64,000 nt of DNA from NCBI GenBank assembly GCA_029721515.1, contig CM056559.1, forward strand, positions 15,863,001 through 15,927,000, in the 5' to 3' direction. Shown piece by piece: positions 43,705 to 54,429 of this stretch. Every line of letters begins with the position of its first letter. Positions within the stretch are counted from its first letter, which is position 1. Both the position numbers and the translations under genes were made by a program. The notes beneath the pieces are model-generated. The model was not told the DNA's origin, did no database searches, and was given only the letters and a program-made list of their open reading frames with translations. Source of the stretch: Synanceia verrucosa (taxonomy: Eukaryota; Chordata; Actinopteri; Perciformes; Synanceiidae).

Positions 43705-44925
43705 AAAATTAGTAACTTAACCAGAACGGACAGATGGAGCATTACATGGATATTGCGAACCTTGTCAATCACAATTCATAGCTTCATGAAGAGCAGATTT
43801 ACATTATTTTTCTTGTACCCCCACAGTGTATTTTTCAGCATCTCATATTATGCTGTATGCAGGCTTATTATTCCACACAAACTAACTCAGGTGAGCTTGC
43901 CTCCCACACCACCACAGGCTCTGGTACGGCTGATGTGTGTGTACGCACACGCTCACTCACTACCACAAACAAATAGACTGAAATACTGTTACCACAGGCC
44001 CAAATATTGCCTGTTCACACACCTGATGAAATATTCTCTGTTTACGCTCCTCCAAATGTCCTGATAAATCCTGTGTGTCTGTGTGTGCATGTGTAGAGAG
44101 TGGATCATGAAAAAACACAACGCATTTACTACTACCCAGGCTGCTACCCAGGGCTGAACAACATTTAGAATAACCCACAACCAAACACAAGTGGAGGGGA
44201 GACTATGACATGATTAATATGATCTTCCATGCTATTGTCTGTTTCCCTTGTAAATGTAAACCCAAGGACACATAGCCAACCTTGCTTGACTGAAATTTCA
44301 GGGTTATCCAGAATAATGCATCAAGGATACCATCTCTTTCAAGTTTAGTTCTTTTGCCAAGGACATCAGGTCCAATGTCAATCACAAATGTTTTTGTAAA
44401 ATCATCTTTGAATGTGTCAACACGTATAAAAAGAAACACAATTTTTTTGTTACATTATGCTAACTGCAGTTCCTCAATATGGCATTGTTGGAAAAGAAAA
44501 CTATAGCACTTGCTTTGAAAAGGCCACAACTTTACAACTGCTGTATAGGTTTTGTGTGATTAATTTATCTTTTCTGGCACAATTGAACCAGTCAGAGTAT
44601 CCCCAAACCAAGTCAGTCAGCCTTGCAGACAAGCTAAAAAAACAATGTGATTGAAAGGACATAAATACATCAGGAGATGTGCCTTCAATGTAAATTTCAG
44701 AAATTTAATACAATTTATTGATTTCTGAGGATTCATTCAAGTTTATGAACTTGTATCCTAACCAGGATGCCTAACCAAGACAAAGTCCAGAAACTGCAGG
44801 GAACTGTGGGAACTGGTATAATCAAGTGTGATTATTAAAAAATATTAAAATATTAATAAAATATTTTAATAAAAATATTGAATATTAATAAATTTATGTC
44901 ACTATGGATGTAACACTCTCCTCTG
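43705..44925. other. No gene recognised
   Basis: Anonymous sequence. A 78-codon minus-strand frame at 44203-44439 and a 65-codon plus-strand frame at 44457-44654 are unremarkable. AT-rich near 44700-44900. Confidence 0.5.
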
Positions 44926-45394
44926 GAGGGACTGGAGAAGCCGCCACGGAATCGCTGGAATCGATGAGGCTCGACAGCTCCTGAAGCTGAGACAGCTGGA
45001 GCCCGGTGGCTGGAGAAACGCCTCAGGCCCTTATATTGAAATAGAGGCTGATACTCCAGCTGCGATGAGGCGAGCGCTCCTGCGCTGGGGTGAGGGTGAC
45101 TGTGCTTCCTCCAGAATGAGCTGCTTGGATTAAAGCCTTGAGTGGATCATCCGTGTCACGATCTGACATGATCGGGCAGCGAGGAGGACCAGGACGCAGC
45201 AGAAGAGAGGATATGGGAACGCCATGGAGGTATGAGCAAAACAGGAGTTTCAGCTGGCTGACAGCAGGAAGACAGCAGAGAGAGAGAAGACTTAAATTTC
45301 ACAGCTAATGACTGATTGGTGGAAGCGAAAGGAGGATGGCCGACTGTGATTGGATGCTTAGGTGACAAGGGGGGAGCGAGAGGATGGTGGGAAT
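44926..45394 (-). other. GC-rich flank of the DIRS element, unresolved
   Basis: Composition changes abruptly at about 44926. The minus strand has gag-like frames with E-R-S-P-H-R-S-W and L-Q-L-S-Q-L-Q-E-L-S-S-L blocks, interrupted by stops. It lies outside the presumed right end of the DIRS element at 45395. It may be part of another retroelement into which the DIRS inserted. Confidence 0.3.
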
Positions 45395-45711
45395 GTAACT
45401 CCAGATTCTATGAGTGCAGGCGCAGCCCTTTAAGGCTATCGCTAGTGGGTACATCCCTCGCGCGCATGCGCAGCACTGAAGCATTTTTAGTCCACGCCCA
45501 CCCACTGCGTGGGCCCCACCTTGTGTATAAATTGGGGTGAGACCGGGCGATCGGCTCCTGTAAACAGCTTTTTCTTCAGCCATCTATGGAGCCAGTGAGG
45601 CCCATAGCTTAAAGGGCTGCGCCTATACTCATAGAATCTGGAGTTACGATACGTAACTAACGTTCTATTTCGTATAGGCTTCGCCCTTTAATGCTATTGC
45701 TAGTGGGTTAA
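45395..45711. promoter_or_regulatory. DIRS right terminal repeat, promoter and internal complementary region
   Basis: The segment 45395-45432 (GTAACTCCAGATTCTATGAG and on) recurs in reverse complement at 45610-45647. It is followed by a second part, 45655-45711, that resembles the same terminal sequence in direct orientation ('ttctatttcgtataggcttcgccctttaatgctat'). At the centre is the palindrome GTTACGATACGTAAC (45643-45657). In DIRS elements such a region is complementary to the two joined ends and templates completion of a circular DNA. TATAAA at about 45524 in the terminal repeat is a promoter-like site pointing inward. Confidence 0.8.
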
Positions 45712-46060
45712 AGGTGAAGCGGGATATAGTCCATGCCTCACCGGGTCCGTCAGGTACCACAAGCACGAACACACCTACTCCAATAACGAATCCATAGCGC
45801 TCCACTTCCAGCCATACACCATGCGTAAAGACGCATCACAAAGCCCATATATACACCTGAGTGGCACAGCATAGTAGAATATGTGACATTCTCTATGATG
45901 GGAATAAGGCTGGGGGTAATAAAGTCCACTGCTGTGAGGAAGTGGAGACGAAGGTTACGCACTCTAACAGTCCAGCAAGGAGCAGAGTGGGATAGAGAGG
46001 CAGCTCTCCATGTGCCAACAGGCAGGAAGGAGAGCGCACAACAAAATGATCCGACGTCAA

Positions 46061-46974
46061 TCACTCTGCCAAAACACTCAGTACAGAGTGAGTCATAGAG
46101 AAACTGGAGACATCTCGTAGGTAGAAACGGATGAAAGAACAAGGGGAAGACCAAGATGCTGCAGAGCAGATGTCTTCCACTGTCATTCCTCCATGCAAAG
46201 CCGTGGAGGAAGAGATTCCTCTGGTGGAGTGTGCTCTGATGCCCTCTGGGGGATCCACTCCAGAGGAGAGATATGCCTGCGACACAGCCTCACACACAGG
46301 AAACGTTTCATCAGGGGGTGGCTAAACATCGATCTGTCACCGAAACCTTCATGACAGGAGGAAATAGCCGCAGCATAAGCCTTAACTGTGCTGAAAGCCA
46401 AGTTCCTGTCAACCAACAGCTGCAGGAATGAAAGTACATGAGGCAGAGGACACGCAGTGGAGTCCAGGCTCCGTTCTACACACCAACGCTGAAAAGCTGA
46501 CCATTTGGCTGTGTAAGATGCCCTGGTAGAAGCGGCTCTTGCACTCTGGATAGTGTGCACCACATCCTGAGAGAGACCCAGCCTCTCTAAACGTTCCCGT
46601 TCAGCGGCCAGGCCCACAGACGCTGACCTACCTAACTCCTGATCGCTCCCTCTGCCTGAGAAAGAGCGTCCCCGTGCCACGGGAGTTTCCACTGGCGGCC
46701 TGACAACAGTTGCTGCAGGCATGGAAACCACGGTGCGCCTGTGCGCTCCGGAGCTATCAAAATCACTGACAGTCGCTCCTCCTGCACTCGGTCCAGGACC
46801 CGAGGGATCAACGGAACGGGTGGGAATGCGTAAAGGAGCACCCTGGGCCACGGCCGATGCGCGAACGCGTCCACTCCCAGCGGAGGATTGTCTCGCGCGC
46901 TCAGCGAGAACCAGAGGGCGCATTGCTCGCGTGTGGCAAACAAATCTACTTCCACCTTGCCGAATCTGCTCCAA
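46061..46974 (-). pseudogene. DIRS tyrosine recombinase, internally deleted
   Basis: A YR-type recombinase that would integrate the circular DNA. The N-terminal SAM-like part (46560-46320) reads A-A-S-T-R-A-S-Y-T-A-K-W-S-A-F with a following W-C, then S-F-L-Q-L-L-V-D-R-N-L-A-F-S-T-V-K-A-Y-A. The C-terminal part (46290-46070), in another frame, keeps the H-S-T-R box (the HxxR motif) and the F-Y-L-R-D-V Tyr. The central stretch with the first catalytic Arg is missing at about 46310-46320, together with a frame change. Upstream (46974-46600) is a Pro/Arg-rich low-complexity lead. It cannot be active. Confidence 0.82.
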
Positions 46975-48545
46975 ATCTGAGAAATCAGATGGGATGGAGG
47001 CTCCAATCCCCTTGTCGAGGGCATCCTCTCGACATAATGTCCGCTCCTTTGTTCAACACTCCGGGAATGTGCACTGATGGAGAGCAGGTGCGTGTGCGCC
47101 CAGCACAGCAGCCGTCTGGCTATGTTCAGCAGCTGAGCAGAGCGGACGCCCCCATGTCGATTTATGTAGGCCGCTGTCGCTTTGTTGTCCGTATGGATCA
47201 GAACATGCTGATTCTGCAGCAGCGAAGCGAAATGCTGGATTACTTTCCATACAGTGAGAAGTTCCAGCACGTTTATGTGGACAGACAAGTGAGTCTCCGG
47301 CCACTGTCCCCCCACCACCTGCGACAGACACGTTCCTCCCCACCCTGAGAGAGATACGTCTGTGAACACCGAGATATGTGACGTAACTCTTCCCAGAGGT
47401 ACCCCCGCTAACAGGGTGTGAGGATTTCTCCAGTGAGCTAAATCTGAGCCCACCGAGGGAGGAATGGGGACCATGCGTCTCCGCTGATGCACTGGGTCGA
47501 TGCACAGACGAATGAACCACCTCTGCAGCTGTCTCATGTGGAGCAGGCCAAGAGGAATCACCACATGGCCTGCTGACATGCCCAGCAGCTGCATAACCGA
47601 AAGAGCTGTCACAACTTTGCGAGGCGTTATGCGATGAAGAACAGCTGTCAGCGCTTCCACTCTCTGCTGAGAGAGCCGTGCTCTCATGCTGGCTGAGTTC
47701 AGTTCCACTCCCAAATAAATCACACACTGGGATGGAAGAGGAGAGCTCTTTTTCCAGTTGACCGTGAAGCCCAGACTCGACAGATGTGTCACCAGCCTTT
47801 CCGTCTGTACCGCTGCTTCCTGTTTGGAGCGAGCCAGCAAAAGCAGGTCGTCCAGAAAAAACAACACTCTCATTCCCATCATGCGTAAAGGCTGCAGCGC
47901 CGTCTCCACACACTTGGAGAAGGTGCGTGGAGCCAGGGAATAACCGAATGGCAGACGGTTGTACTGGTACTGTATCCCCTGGAACGAGAAACGCAGGAAT
48001 TTCCTGTATTTCGGGATGATGGAGATGTGAAAATATGCGTTCTTCAGGTCTATGGAAGTGAACCAGTTTCCCTGGTGAACACATTCCAGTACCTGCCTGA
48101 TCGTCAACATGTGAAACCATCTTTCCATTATCGATTTGTTGAACAGAGACAGATCGAGGATGGGTCTCATGCCGCCCGTCTTTTTTAGGACCAGGAAATA
48201 ACGGGAGTAAAAACCCTGATTCTCCTCTCCCTTGGGAACTCTGGAAATCACATTTTTTACCAGGAGTTCCTGCAGCTCTGACTGGAGAGCAAGCCGGGAT
48301 TCTTGCGATGACAGGACTGTTTCCAGAATCCTGTTGAACCACGGGGGGGGGGAGAGGCGAACTGCAGTGTGTAACCTCTGCTGATCAGCCTGTCCATCCA
48401 ACTGTCCATCAAACATACGCGCCGCCGCTCTGAGTAATGCTCTGGAAACGGGTGTACATTTAGCTGATGTGCTGCAGTCGTCATGGAGACGAGCCGAGCC
48501 AGAGCCCTCGCCGGAATATTCCCGGGAGCAACCCATGGGGGGCAC
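46632..48545 (-). CDS. DIRS reverse transcriptase / RNase H polyprotein
   Basis: One frame of 637 residues. RT domain about 85-300: T-S-I-D-L-K-N-A-Y (catalytic Asp166), R-L-P-F-G-Y-S-L-A-P (197-206) and F-F-L-D-D (Asp232 and Asp233). RNase H about 390-510: F-T-D-V-S-L-S-G-W-G (Asp396), N-V-L-E-L-L (Glu428) and H-T-D-N-K-A (Asp453). A C-terminal domain (about 525-620) with V-D-L-F-A-T and Y-A-F-P-P-V-P-L-I is typical of DIRS pol and has been described in the family as methyltransferase-like. Residues about 491-517 do not fit the family, while the next frame carries the expected last RNase H motif over the same bases, so two compensating indels have scrambled it. The true start is unclear; conserved sequence begins near residue 60. 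Probably not functional. Confidence 0.85.
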   Translation of the reverse strand: MPPMGCSREYSGEGSGSARLHDDCSTSAKCTPVSRALLRAAARMFDGQLDGQADQQRLHTAVRLSPPPWFNRILETVLSSQESRLALQSELQELLVKNVISRVPKGEENQGFYSRYFLVLKKTGGMRPILDLSLFNKSIMERWFHMLTIRQVLECVHQGNWFTSIDLKNAYFHISIIPKYRKFLRFSFQGIQYQYNRLPFGYSLAPRTFSKCVETALQPLRMMGMRVLFFLDDLLLLARSKQEAAVQTERLVTHLSSLGFTVNWKKSSPLPSQCVIYLGVELNSASMRARLSQQRVEALTAVLHRITPRKVVTALSVMQLLGMSAGHVVIPLGLLHMRQLQRWFIRLCIDPVHQRRRMVPIPPSVGSDLAHWRNPHTLLAGVPLGRVTSHISVFTDVSLSGWGGTCLSQVVGGQWPETHLSVHINVLELLTVWKVIQHFASLLQNQHVLIHTDNKATAAYINRHGGVRSAQLLNIARRLLCWAHTHLLSISAHSRSVEQRSGHYVERMPSTRGLEPPSHLISQIWSRFGKVEVDLFATREQCALWFSLSARDNPPLGVDAFAHRPWPRVLLYAFPPVPLIPRVLDRVQEERLSVILIAPERTGAPWFPCLQQLLSGRQWKLPWHGDALSQAEGAIRS

Positions 48546-48699
48546 GACCCGAAAGGGCCGAGAGGTCTCTGGAGCGCATTACAGACCCGTAGCCGAACGC
48601 TGCCGAGGAGACCCCGGAGCGTAATGAGCAGACACATCAGTATCAAGGCATCGCCATTTAGGAGAGGAAGGCTCCTAAACGTGACATTGATGAGCAGCC

Positions 48700-49020
48700 A
48701 GACTCTCACACACCGAAGGATGAGGAGAGGATATGCTGCGCACAGACGAAGGCAAGTGTGTACAGTCCACACGAGGCGAAGTGACAGCTCTCGTGGGCTC
48801 ATCACCCTCACTCACCGGTTGATGAGGAGAGGAGACGCTGCGCACAGACAAAGATGTGTGTGTACAGTCCACACGAGATGTAGAGACAGCGACCGTGGGC
48901 TCATGACTCTCGCACATCGAAGAATGAGGAGAGGAGACACTGAGTACAGGCAAGTGCGTGCACTCGTCGTCCACACGAGGCGTAGTAACAGCTCCCATGG
49001 GCTCATAATCACATACATGT
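48700..49020 (-). repeat. DIRS-associated 102-bp minisatellite, three units
   Basis: The 'gggctcat' mark recurs at 48795, 48897 and 48999, so the period is exactly 102 bp, a multiple of three. All frames therefore stay in phase over units, and one minus-strand frame is open through it (49085-48675). The same array stands before the RT fragment at 1438-1780 on the other strand. Confidence 0.85.
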
Positions 49021-49290
49021 GCAGATACGACATGTATGGGGGAAAAATCTGAGTGTGACACAGAAGAGATGTGCTGCTTTAGCAACGTGAGTCCGTGCTG
49101 GCCGCTAACCGAGAGGTTACAGGCCGCCGGCTCACACAGTGTGGGGAGTGTGTGATATGCAGCTGCAGCCGAGCCGACTGAGTTTCAACAGGAATACTGC
49201 TCTTTAGTGGAAAATGTTCACGTTTTATTTCAAAACGGTTTGAATCAACATTAAACAAACTGTTGTCAATCACACACCTCCCCCAACCAG
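49021..49290 (-). other. DIRS gag-to-pol spacer
   Basis: Connects the gag remnant with the minisatellite. It has no clear protein. The part next to the array (49021-49085) matches 1375-1437 of the plus-strand copy; the rest (49086-49290) does not, so one of the two copies has an insertion or replacement here. Confidence 0.4.
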
Positions 49291-49880
49291 TCATTGTCTC
49301 CGAGACTGCTTCCGCGTCGGCTCTAGCAGCGGGTTAGACCAGGAAGGAGCCATCCGACGGTTCTTGAAACCCCGGCGTTGGACCGCCGAATAGCCCTGCC
49401 GGGATGGCGGCGGAGGAGAAGCAGTAGCAGGAGGGGCAGGAGAAACAGGGGTCCGAGAAGTAGCCACGGGACGTCTCTGCCTCTGGCCCCAGCGGTCCCG
49501 CCAGTGACCAGAGGAGCACTGAGGACGCGTATCACGCTGGGCGCGAGTCACGTGTGACCGAAACTTCTCTGCTTCCTCCGCATTCTTCTGCAGCCGGTCC
49601 ACCACAGAACGGAGATGAGGACCGAACAGTCCGTCCGGACTGATGGGACCCTCCAGGGATGGAGAAGGACAAGTGCAGCCAGATGTTATGATGAATAAGC
49701 TGCTGCCACGCCACGATTCGGGCGGTGGACACCGCTATGGAGGCGCAGAGATTTAGAGTGGCGCTGGCGGCTTTGCCAAGCTCCTCTGCCCGTTCGGACA
49801 GAAGCATTCATGGAATACGCCACAACGCAATGTTATTGGCAGCAGCAGAGGCTTGGAAAGCACACTGATGGGCTCGAGGT
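49291..49880 (-). pseudogene. DIRS gag-like protein, fragment
   Basis: Two overlapping minus-strand frames (49807-49532 and 49605-49291). The first has A-E-E-L-G-K-A-A-S-A-T-L-N and I-A-V-S-T-A-R-I-V-A-W-Q-Q-L; the second has V-D-R-L-Q-K-N-A-E-E-A-E-K-F-R and a Pro/Arg-rich tail. Upstream coding to about 49880 reads A-S-A-A-A-N-N-I-A-L-W-R before a stop. These are features of the first protein of fish DIRS elements, a capsid-like nucleic-acid-binding protein. The N-terminus and left terminal repeat are cut away at about 49880. Confidence 0.65.
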
Positions 49881-50484
49881 TTCTGATTTTAATTCTGGCT
49901 TGGAGCGTGGAAATTCCAATATTTAGATATTTGGATACAAATACTTAAGTAATAGGCTAGCTTCTATGCACAGAGTTTGTTGAACCTCTACACATGTCAA
50001 CATTGCGTTTCCCTTAACTGCCTAATGGCAGTTAAGGGAAATGCTGGAAGCAAACTTCAGCATCGTCTAGCTTAAGTTGTGTTGGTGTCTGGCATGATGC
50101 CTTTTTAGACCACAGCTAAAATTACTTTTGATAATGCTGTATGTTTGTAAGGACTGACTTGACATGATATTTTGCAGTGCGGCAAGGCACAACATCACCT
50201 AAGACTCTAGAAGGACAAAGCCTTGTGTCTCTGGAGATACATCAGCCCCATCAAAGGTAAGTCTTTGCTTTAAACCCCATGTGTCCGTTCGTACTGTCAG
50301 TGCTTGATTTGAGATTCAAAGATGTCTGATGTCTTGTGCTAGAAAGCCCCCGAATCACAATAAGCTTCTAAATAGCTAAATAATAATAACAATAAGCTAA
50401 ATGAATCTTATTCATTTAAAATGAGCTGAAACAATGCTAAATACTGCTTCTGTATATGACCAAGATTCACTATGGCTTGTGTGT
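49881..50484. other. No gene recognised
   Basis: Anonymous sequence apart from the hairpin at 50005-50044. Confidence 0.5.
50005..50044. repeat. 18-bp inverted repeat, 4-nt loop, one mismatch
   Basis: Arms GCGTTTCCCTTAACTGCC (50005-50022) and GGCAGTTAAGGGAAATGC (50027-50044), loop TAAT. Only the third position from the outside differs. Confidence 0.9.
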
Positions 50485-51306
50485 GTTTCTTGTGTTTGCA
50501 TGATCATGGTGTTTGAGGACAGTGTTAACCAACACTTTAGTACAAGAATTGTATGTGTGTGTTTGTGTGGCCCAGTCATGGTTTATAAGGACAGAGTGAC
50601 GCATACAAGGTCATACAGTAAAATACAATATGTCACATCACAGTTTTGCATGATTTTAAATATTAGCTCATGACAAAAGTAGTTTTAGGATTAAATTTAA
50701 CAATGTTTTCATCAAGTTATGCCTTTTCTCATTGAGGAGAAACCATAAATATTGAGAAACACAGTAATGTTGAGATGATATTTAATGGGTGAGTTAGCAG
50801 ACCTCATGATTGTTATTTTTCATCTAATAATTTCACTTTTTTATTTTGCTCATTTTATTAACTGTAATTTATTTATTTATTGATAGGAAGAGGTGTGTTT
50901 GAATGATCATGGTGTTTGAGGCCAGTGTTTGGCATATGAGGACGACAGTGAGACAGTGTGAACCAACACTTTAGTACAAAGACTTGAGTGTGTGTGTTTG
51001 TGTGTGTGGCCCAGTCATGGTTTGTAAGGACTGAGTGAAGCATACAAGGTCATACAGTAAAATACAGTATGTCAGTTTTGCATGATTTTAAATATTGGCT
51101 CATGACAAAAGCAGTTTTAGGATCAAATTTCAAGTTTTCATCAACTTATGCCTTTTCTCATCGAGGAGAAACCGTAAATATTGAGAAACATTTGATGAGT
51201 GAGCAGACCTCATGAATTTCACCTTCTTTCCTCATGATTGTCATTTTTCATCTAATAATTTCACTTTTTTATTTCGCTCGTTTTCATTTATTTATTTATT
51301 GATAGG
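50485..51306 (+). repeat. Two-copy tandem duplication, about 410 bp per unit
   Basis: Unit 1 (50485-50887) and unit 2 (50888-51306) share 'tgatcatggtgtttgagg', 'ccaacactttagtacaa', 'gtggcccagtcatggttt', 'catacaaggtcatacagtaa', 'gccttttctcat.gaggag' and the end 'tttatttattgatagg'. Small indels distinguish them. Neither unit encodes a protein. Confidence 0.88.
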
Positions 51307-51414
51307 AAGAGGTGTGTTTGCATTGGAGCCTGTTCTGTTTAATGCACTATTGCTGTTGTCTTTGCTATGAAATTCTCTTCCTATAAATAAATAAATAAAT
51401 TACAGTTAATAAAA
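50853..51414. repeat. 35-bp inverted repeat around tandem unit 2
   Basis: The segment 50853-50887 and the reverse complement of 51380-51414 agree at 34 of 35 positions. The left arm is the very end of tandem unit 1, and the right arm lies 73 bp past unit 2. The AT-rich, AAAT-repeat content makes chance similarity partly possible, but the non-repetitive 'attacagttaata' part also matches. Confidence 0.8.
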
Positions 51415-51477
51415 CTTTTAGTTTTATCCTACTTAAACGGGCCATAAAGAGTGAAAACTGAAACTTTTCGTCTGCGT

Positions 51478-51657
51478 GGTTTGTTGGATAGGAGTTATCT
51501 TGCTGTTATCTTGCTCTTCATGGCCAGACGTGAGCTCATTTCTACTGGGCTTATGCAGTTCACTGACCGACCCGTATGCTTCAGAGCTTGGAGAGCTTCC
51601 TTCATGAACTCTATCAGAGACCTTAACCTATCTGCCAGTGAGCAGCTTGACCTTTAG
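51478..51657 (+). pseudogene. Possible retrotransposon gag fragment
   Basis: A 68-codon frame contains A-R-R-E-L-I-S-T-G-L-M-Q-F-T-D-R-P and later F-R-A-W-R-A-S-F-M-N-S-I and L-S-A-S-E-Q-L-D-L. This pattern, a target protein phrase of 'F-D-D-x-P-x-x-F-x-x-W-x-x-x-F', is found in gag proteins of some BEL/Pao-type elements. The frame ends at 51657 and nothing recognisable follows. Confidence 0.35.
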
Positions 51658-51659
51658 AG

Positions 51660-52690
51660 TTTATTTCCCTGAATTCTGATTGGTTGAGGACTCTGACCTG
51701 TGAACTGTTGCCTAACGGGAAGTGCAGAGCGAGACAAAACTCAGTTGGAGGATGGGGAAGGAGACAGTCAGCTCGGTTGTTTCCTCCCGCTAGCATGTGC
51801 TTAGCCCAAACTTTCCCAGGCTATGGGGGAGATTCTGCAGCAAGTGTTTGGCTAGAGCACTTTATAAAGCAATGGGCTTTAGACATGTGCTTCGGGACAC
51901 TTTCTTTTGTTTTATCTGACAAGTTTAATCTCAGACCGTCATGAAAATCGCGACCAGCGAGTGAGCACACGAGTTTGCAGGACAGTGAGGCGGGTTCGCT
52001 ACAACGTTGTTGTACACTGCTACCCAGTGGCTGTGCTTGTGGAACTGGGTGCTGGGAGTTGTCCTGAATGCCGGGTGTAGCATATGAATGAGCATAAAAT
52101 AATGAACATAACTCTTCTCATTTCTGAGTATTTCCCCAGGAAATCCATCTGACACTATGTGAAACCTAAGTGCTAAAGGGTTAAATTTTATGACTGGCAA
52201 AATAAACAGATAAGACCAGTTCCTCCTCTCTGACCCAAGGAACTCCAGGACACACACCCCAGGAGGAGGACTTTTATTGCCCACATTCCTGCTTTAATCC
52301 TGCCAGACACATCCAAGCTTGATGTGGCCTCTTCCTTTCTCCCTGCCTGGAACAGAACATTACATGAAGATTTTAATGGTTAACTATGCTTTCATTCCTC
52401 AGCTACTGTCATATAAGTATCACTGTTATAATGTCAAACATCAGTCTCCACATAGATCCTCTTCCTTTTCCTCCTTCTGATAAGGACTAAATGTGACATG
52501 TGAGATTGGTTGTGGATTAACTCTACAGACACAATCATACATAGATATGCCTGTTGTAAAACACCTTCCTACATGCTCTGATACCATGGTTCATCTGTGT
52601 TATTTAATTTGTTGATTCATTTTGATTCAATTGGTCAAGTTTTGTTCTGTGGTTTCCTATTATAAGGTGTTTGGTATTGATCTACAGCGG
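51660..52690. other. No gene recognised
   Basis: Anonymous sequence; no element ends or conserved frames seen. Confidence 0.5.
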
Positions 52691-53740
52691 AGAGAGCGAG
52701 CTTCCATATAGAGAAACTTTAATAAAGTGAAACACAGCAGTATTAACATTAAATAAGTTAAAAGAATATCATCTCAGTTAACTTGGTGGATGGGGAGGGA
52801 CCAGTAGTCACACCCCCACTGGACCATCAGCAAAGATAATAAAGAGCCCCCGCTGGTCTGAGCGCGGGCGCCACTCTTCTTCAGTCCTTCAGCCAGTCAA
52901 GTTCTGGTCTTCATCCTCTCCACTGCATCTCTGTTTTCCCTCTCCCACATGCTGGGAGGGGAGGGAAACAATGATGACCCAGAGACAGAGACATGCTGTC
53001 CCACCGCAGGCCCAGCGCCTCATGGCATGAAGAGCAACCTCTCCAGAATCTTCCAACTCTGCATCCTGCCTCAAGACCATATTGTCTCCTCTGTCTACTC
53101 CTTTGCCCTGAAAATGTGAGCCAGCTCCTCTGCTCAGACACAGGCTGCAGAAAATGACTCCAGCCGTCATGAAGAAACTTAAAAGAAGAAAAGACTGTCG
53201 GTCGACACGTTGGTGTGAATCCAGCCGACCTCCCCCACCAACAAAGAAGGGGGGAAGAATTGAAGCAAGGGCACAGAGACTATGCTGTGAAGAGGAAAGA
53301 CAGACAGAGAGAGACTGAGATGGAGCCATGTCAACCAGAGATGTTCAGAGACGACCAAAGATGTCCAATTAATCATTCATCCTTAAACTTTTGTGTAATC
53401 ATTCATTCCATTTTGGTCACGATGAGTCAATCCCATGTTTTCCCATGTTTTTTCTATTTTCTTATTTCTGTTAGTAACCTGGTCATTTAGTTCGTCAAAC
53501 TAAACATTTATTATTAGTTATTTTCTGTTACAGTAGTAGTCTGGTTATAGTTTGTCAAATAAACATCTCATTTATAAAGAACTTGGTTATTTGATTTGTG
53601 TGTGTATATAAAGTAATTGAATCACTGTACACTAGGTCAAGAACTCCATAGCACCCTGAGATTAAGAGACTCTATTAATTAATATCAAATTCACAAGTTT
53701 TCCCTGTTTTAGCAAAACTGGGTGGCGCCCTGATAATTTC
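52691..53740 (+). other. Possible endogenous LTR-element remnant
   Basis: Several polyadenylation-like signals (52723, 52839, 53560), a TATATAAA near 53606 and a TGGCGCCCTGATAATTTC stretch at 53722-53739, which has the first eight bases of some retroviral lysine-tRNA primer sites. No paired LTR and no gag/pol frame were found. Only the promoter-like content supports it. Confidence 0.25.
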
Positions 53741-54429
53741 TACTATTAAAGGCAATTTTTGGTTTATGATCAATAACTTAAAGATATTGTTCATAAATAC
53801 ATAATTTGATATTAATTAATGATTGACTAATCTGCTCTACACTATTTATGCTACACGGGGGAGTTGCGGATTTGTTTGGCCAAGACGACCAAGACCAACG
53901 GGAGGGAACGGGAGTGCGGGAGGCGAGTGTCCAGGGAGGAACGAGCCACGACCAGGTCCACGTTTCAGCTGCGTGATCGCATGCAGCCAGCACGTGCATA
54001 CTAGCCACACTTCTCTTTGCAGCGATAAGGTACAGGCCTCTCTTTATTTTATTTAGCTCATTGAGTGAAGCGACCATTTAAGTCTTAAGGCCACAACGCA
54101 CCCGAGCGTCGACTCAGGCCTGCATCTGGGTACTTTTAGTACTTTTAGTTATTGAAAAGCCGGCATAGGGTATTTACTTGTGACTGTGTGTTGCAATTGA
54201 ACTGAAGGGTTTGGTCATTTTATTTGAAGTACAGTGACTTCTGTGGCCACTGAGGGTTTATATTGATATTTAACAGCCTGACAGAGAGCCTCTCTGTTCT
54301 CGCAGGGCGCAGGAAATACTTTTTAACTGTCCGTCACTCCTTCAAGGGGAAACAGAAAATGGCAAATGGTGATTGGTCCTCTAAATGCAGCCTTGCCATG
54401 AAAGGCACCCCCTTGCCCTACAGAGAAAC
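53741..54429. other. No gene recognised
   Basis: A GC-richer patch at 53855-54000 interrupts AT-rich sequence. There is no recognised coding or repeat content. Confidence 0.5.

Larger units (their letters stand above)
45395..49880 (-). mobile_element. DIRS-like tyrosine-recombinase retrotransposon, left end missing
   Basis: Gene order on the minus strand is gag (49880-49291), minisatellite (49020-48700), RT/RNase H (48545-46632), tyrosine recombinase (46974-46061), internal complementary region (45711-45610) and right terminal repeat (45609-45395). This is the DIRS plan, with recombinase instead of integrase and no LTRs. The left terminal repeat is lost and the recombinase has an internal deletion. 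It is non-autonomous, but pol is long and mostly open. Confidence 0.9.

Noticed and set aside
47053..48342. Second DIRS protein of 429 residues overlapping RT
   Set aside because: It is a shadow frame of the RT/RNase H gene; apart from the short displaced RNase H motif it has no family features.
48700..49020. CRISPR-like array
   Set aside because: Units are 102-bp contiguous tandem copies without unique spacers, inside a DIRS element of a eukaryotic genome.
53722..53739. Lysine-tRNA primer-binding site
   Set aside because: Only the first eight bases match, and no LTR or gag/pol was found on either side.
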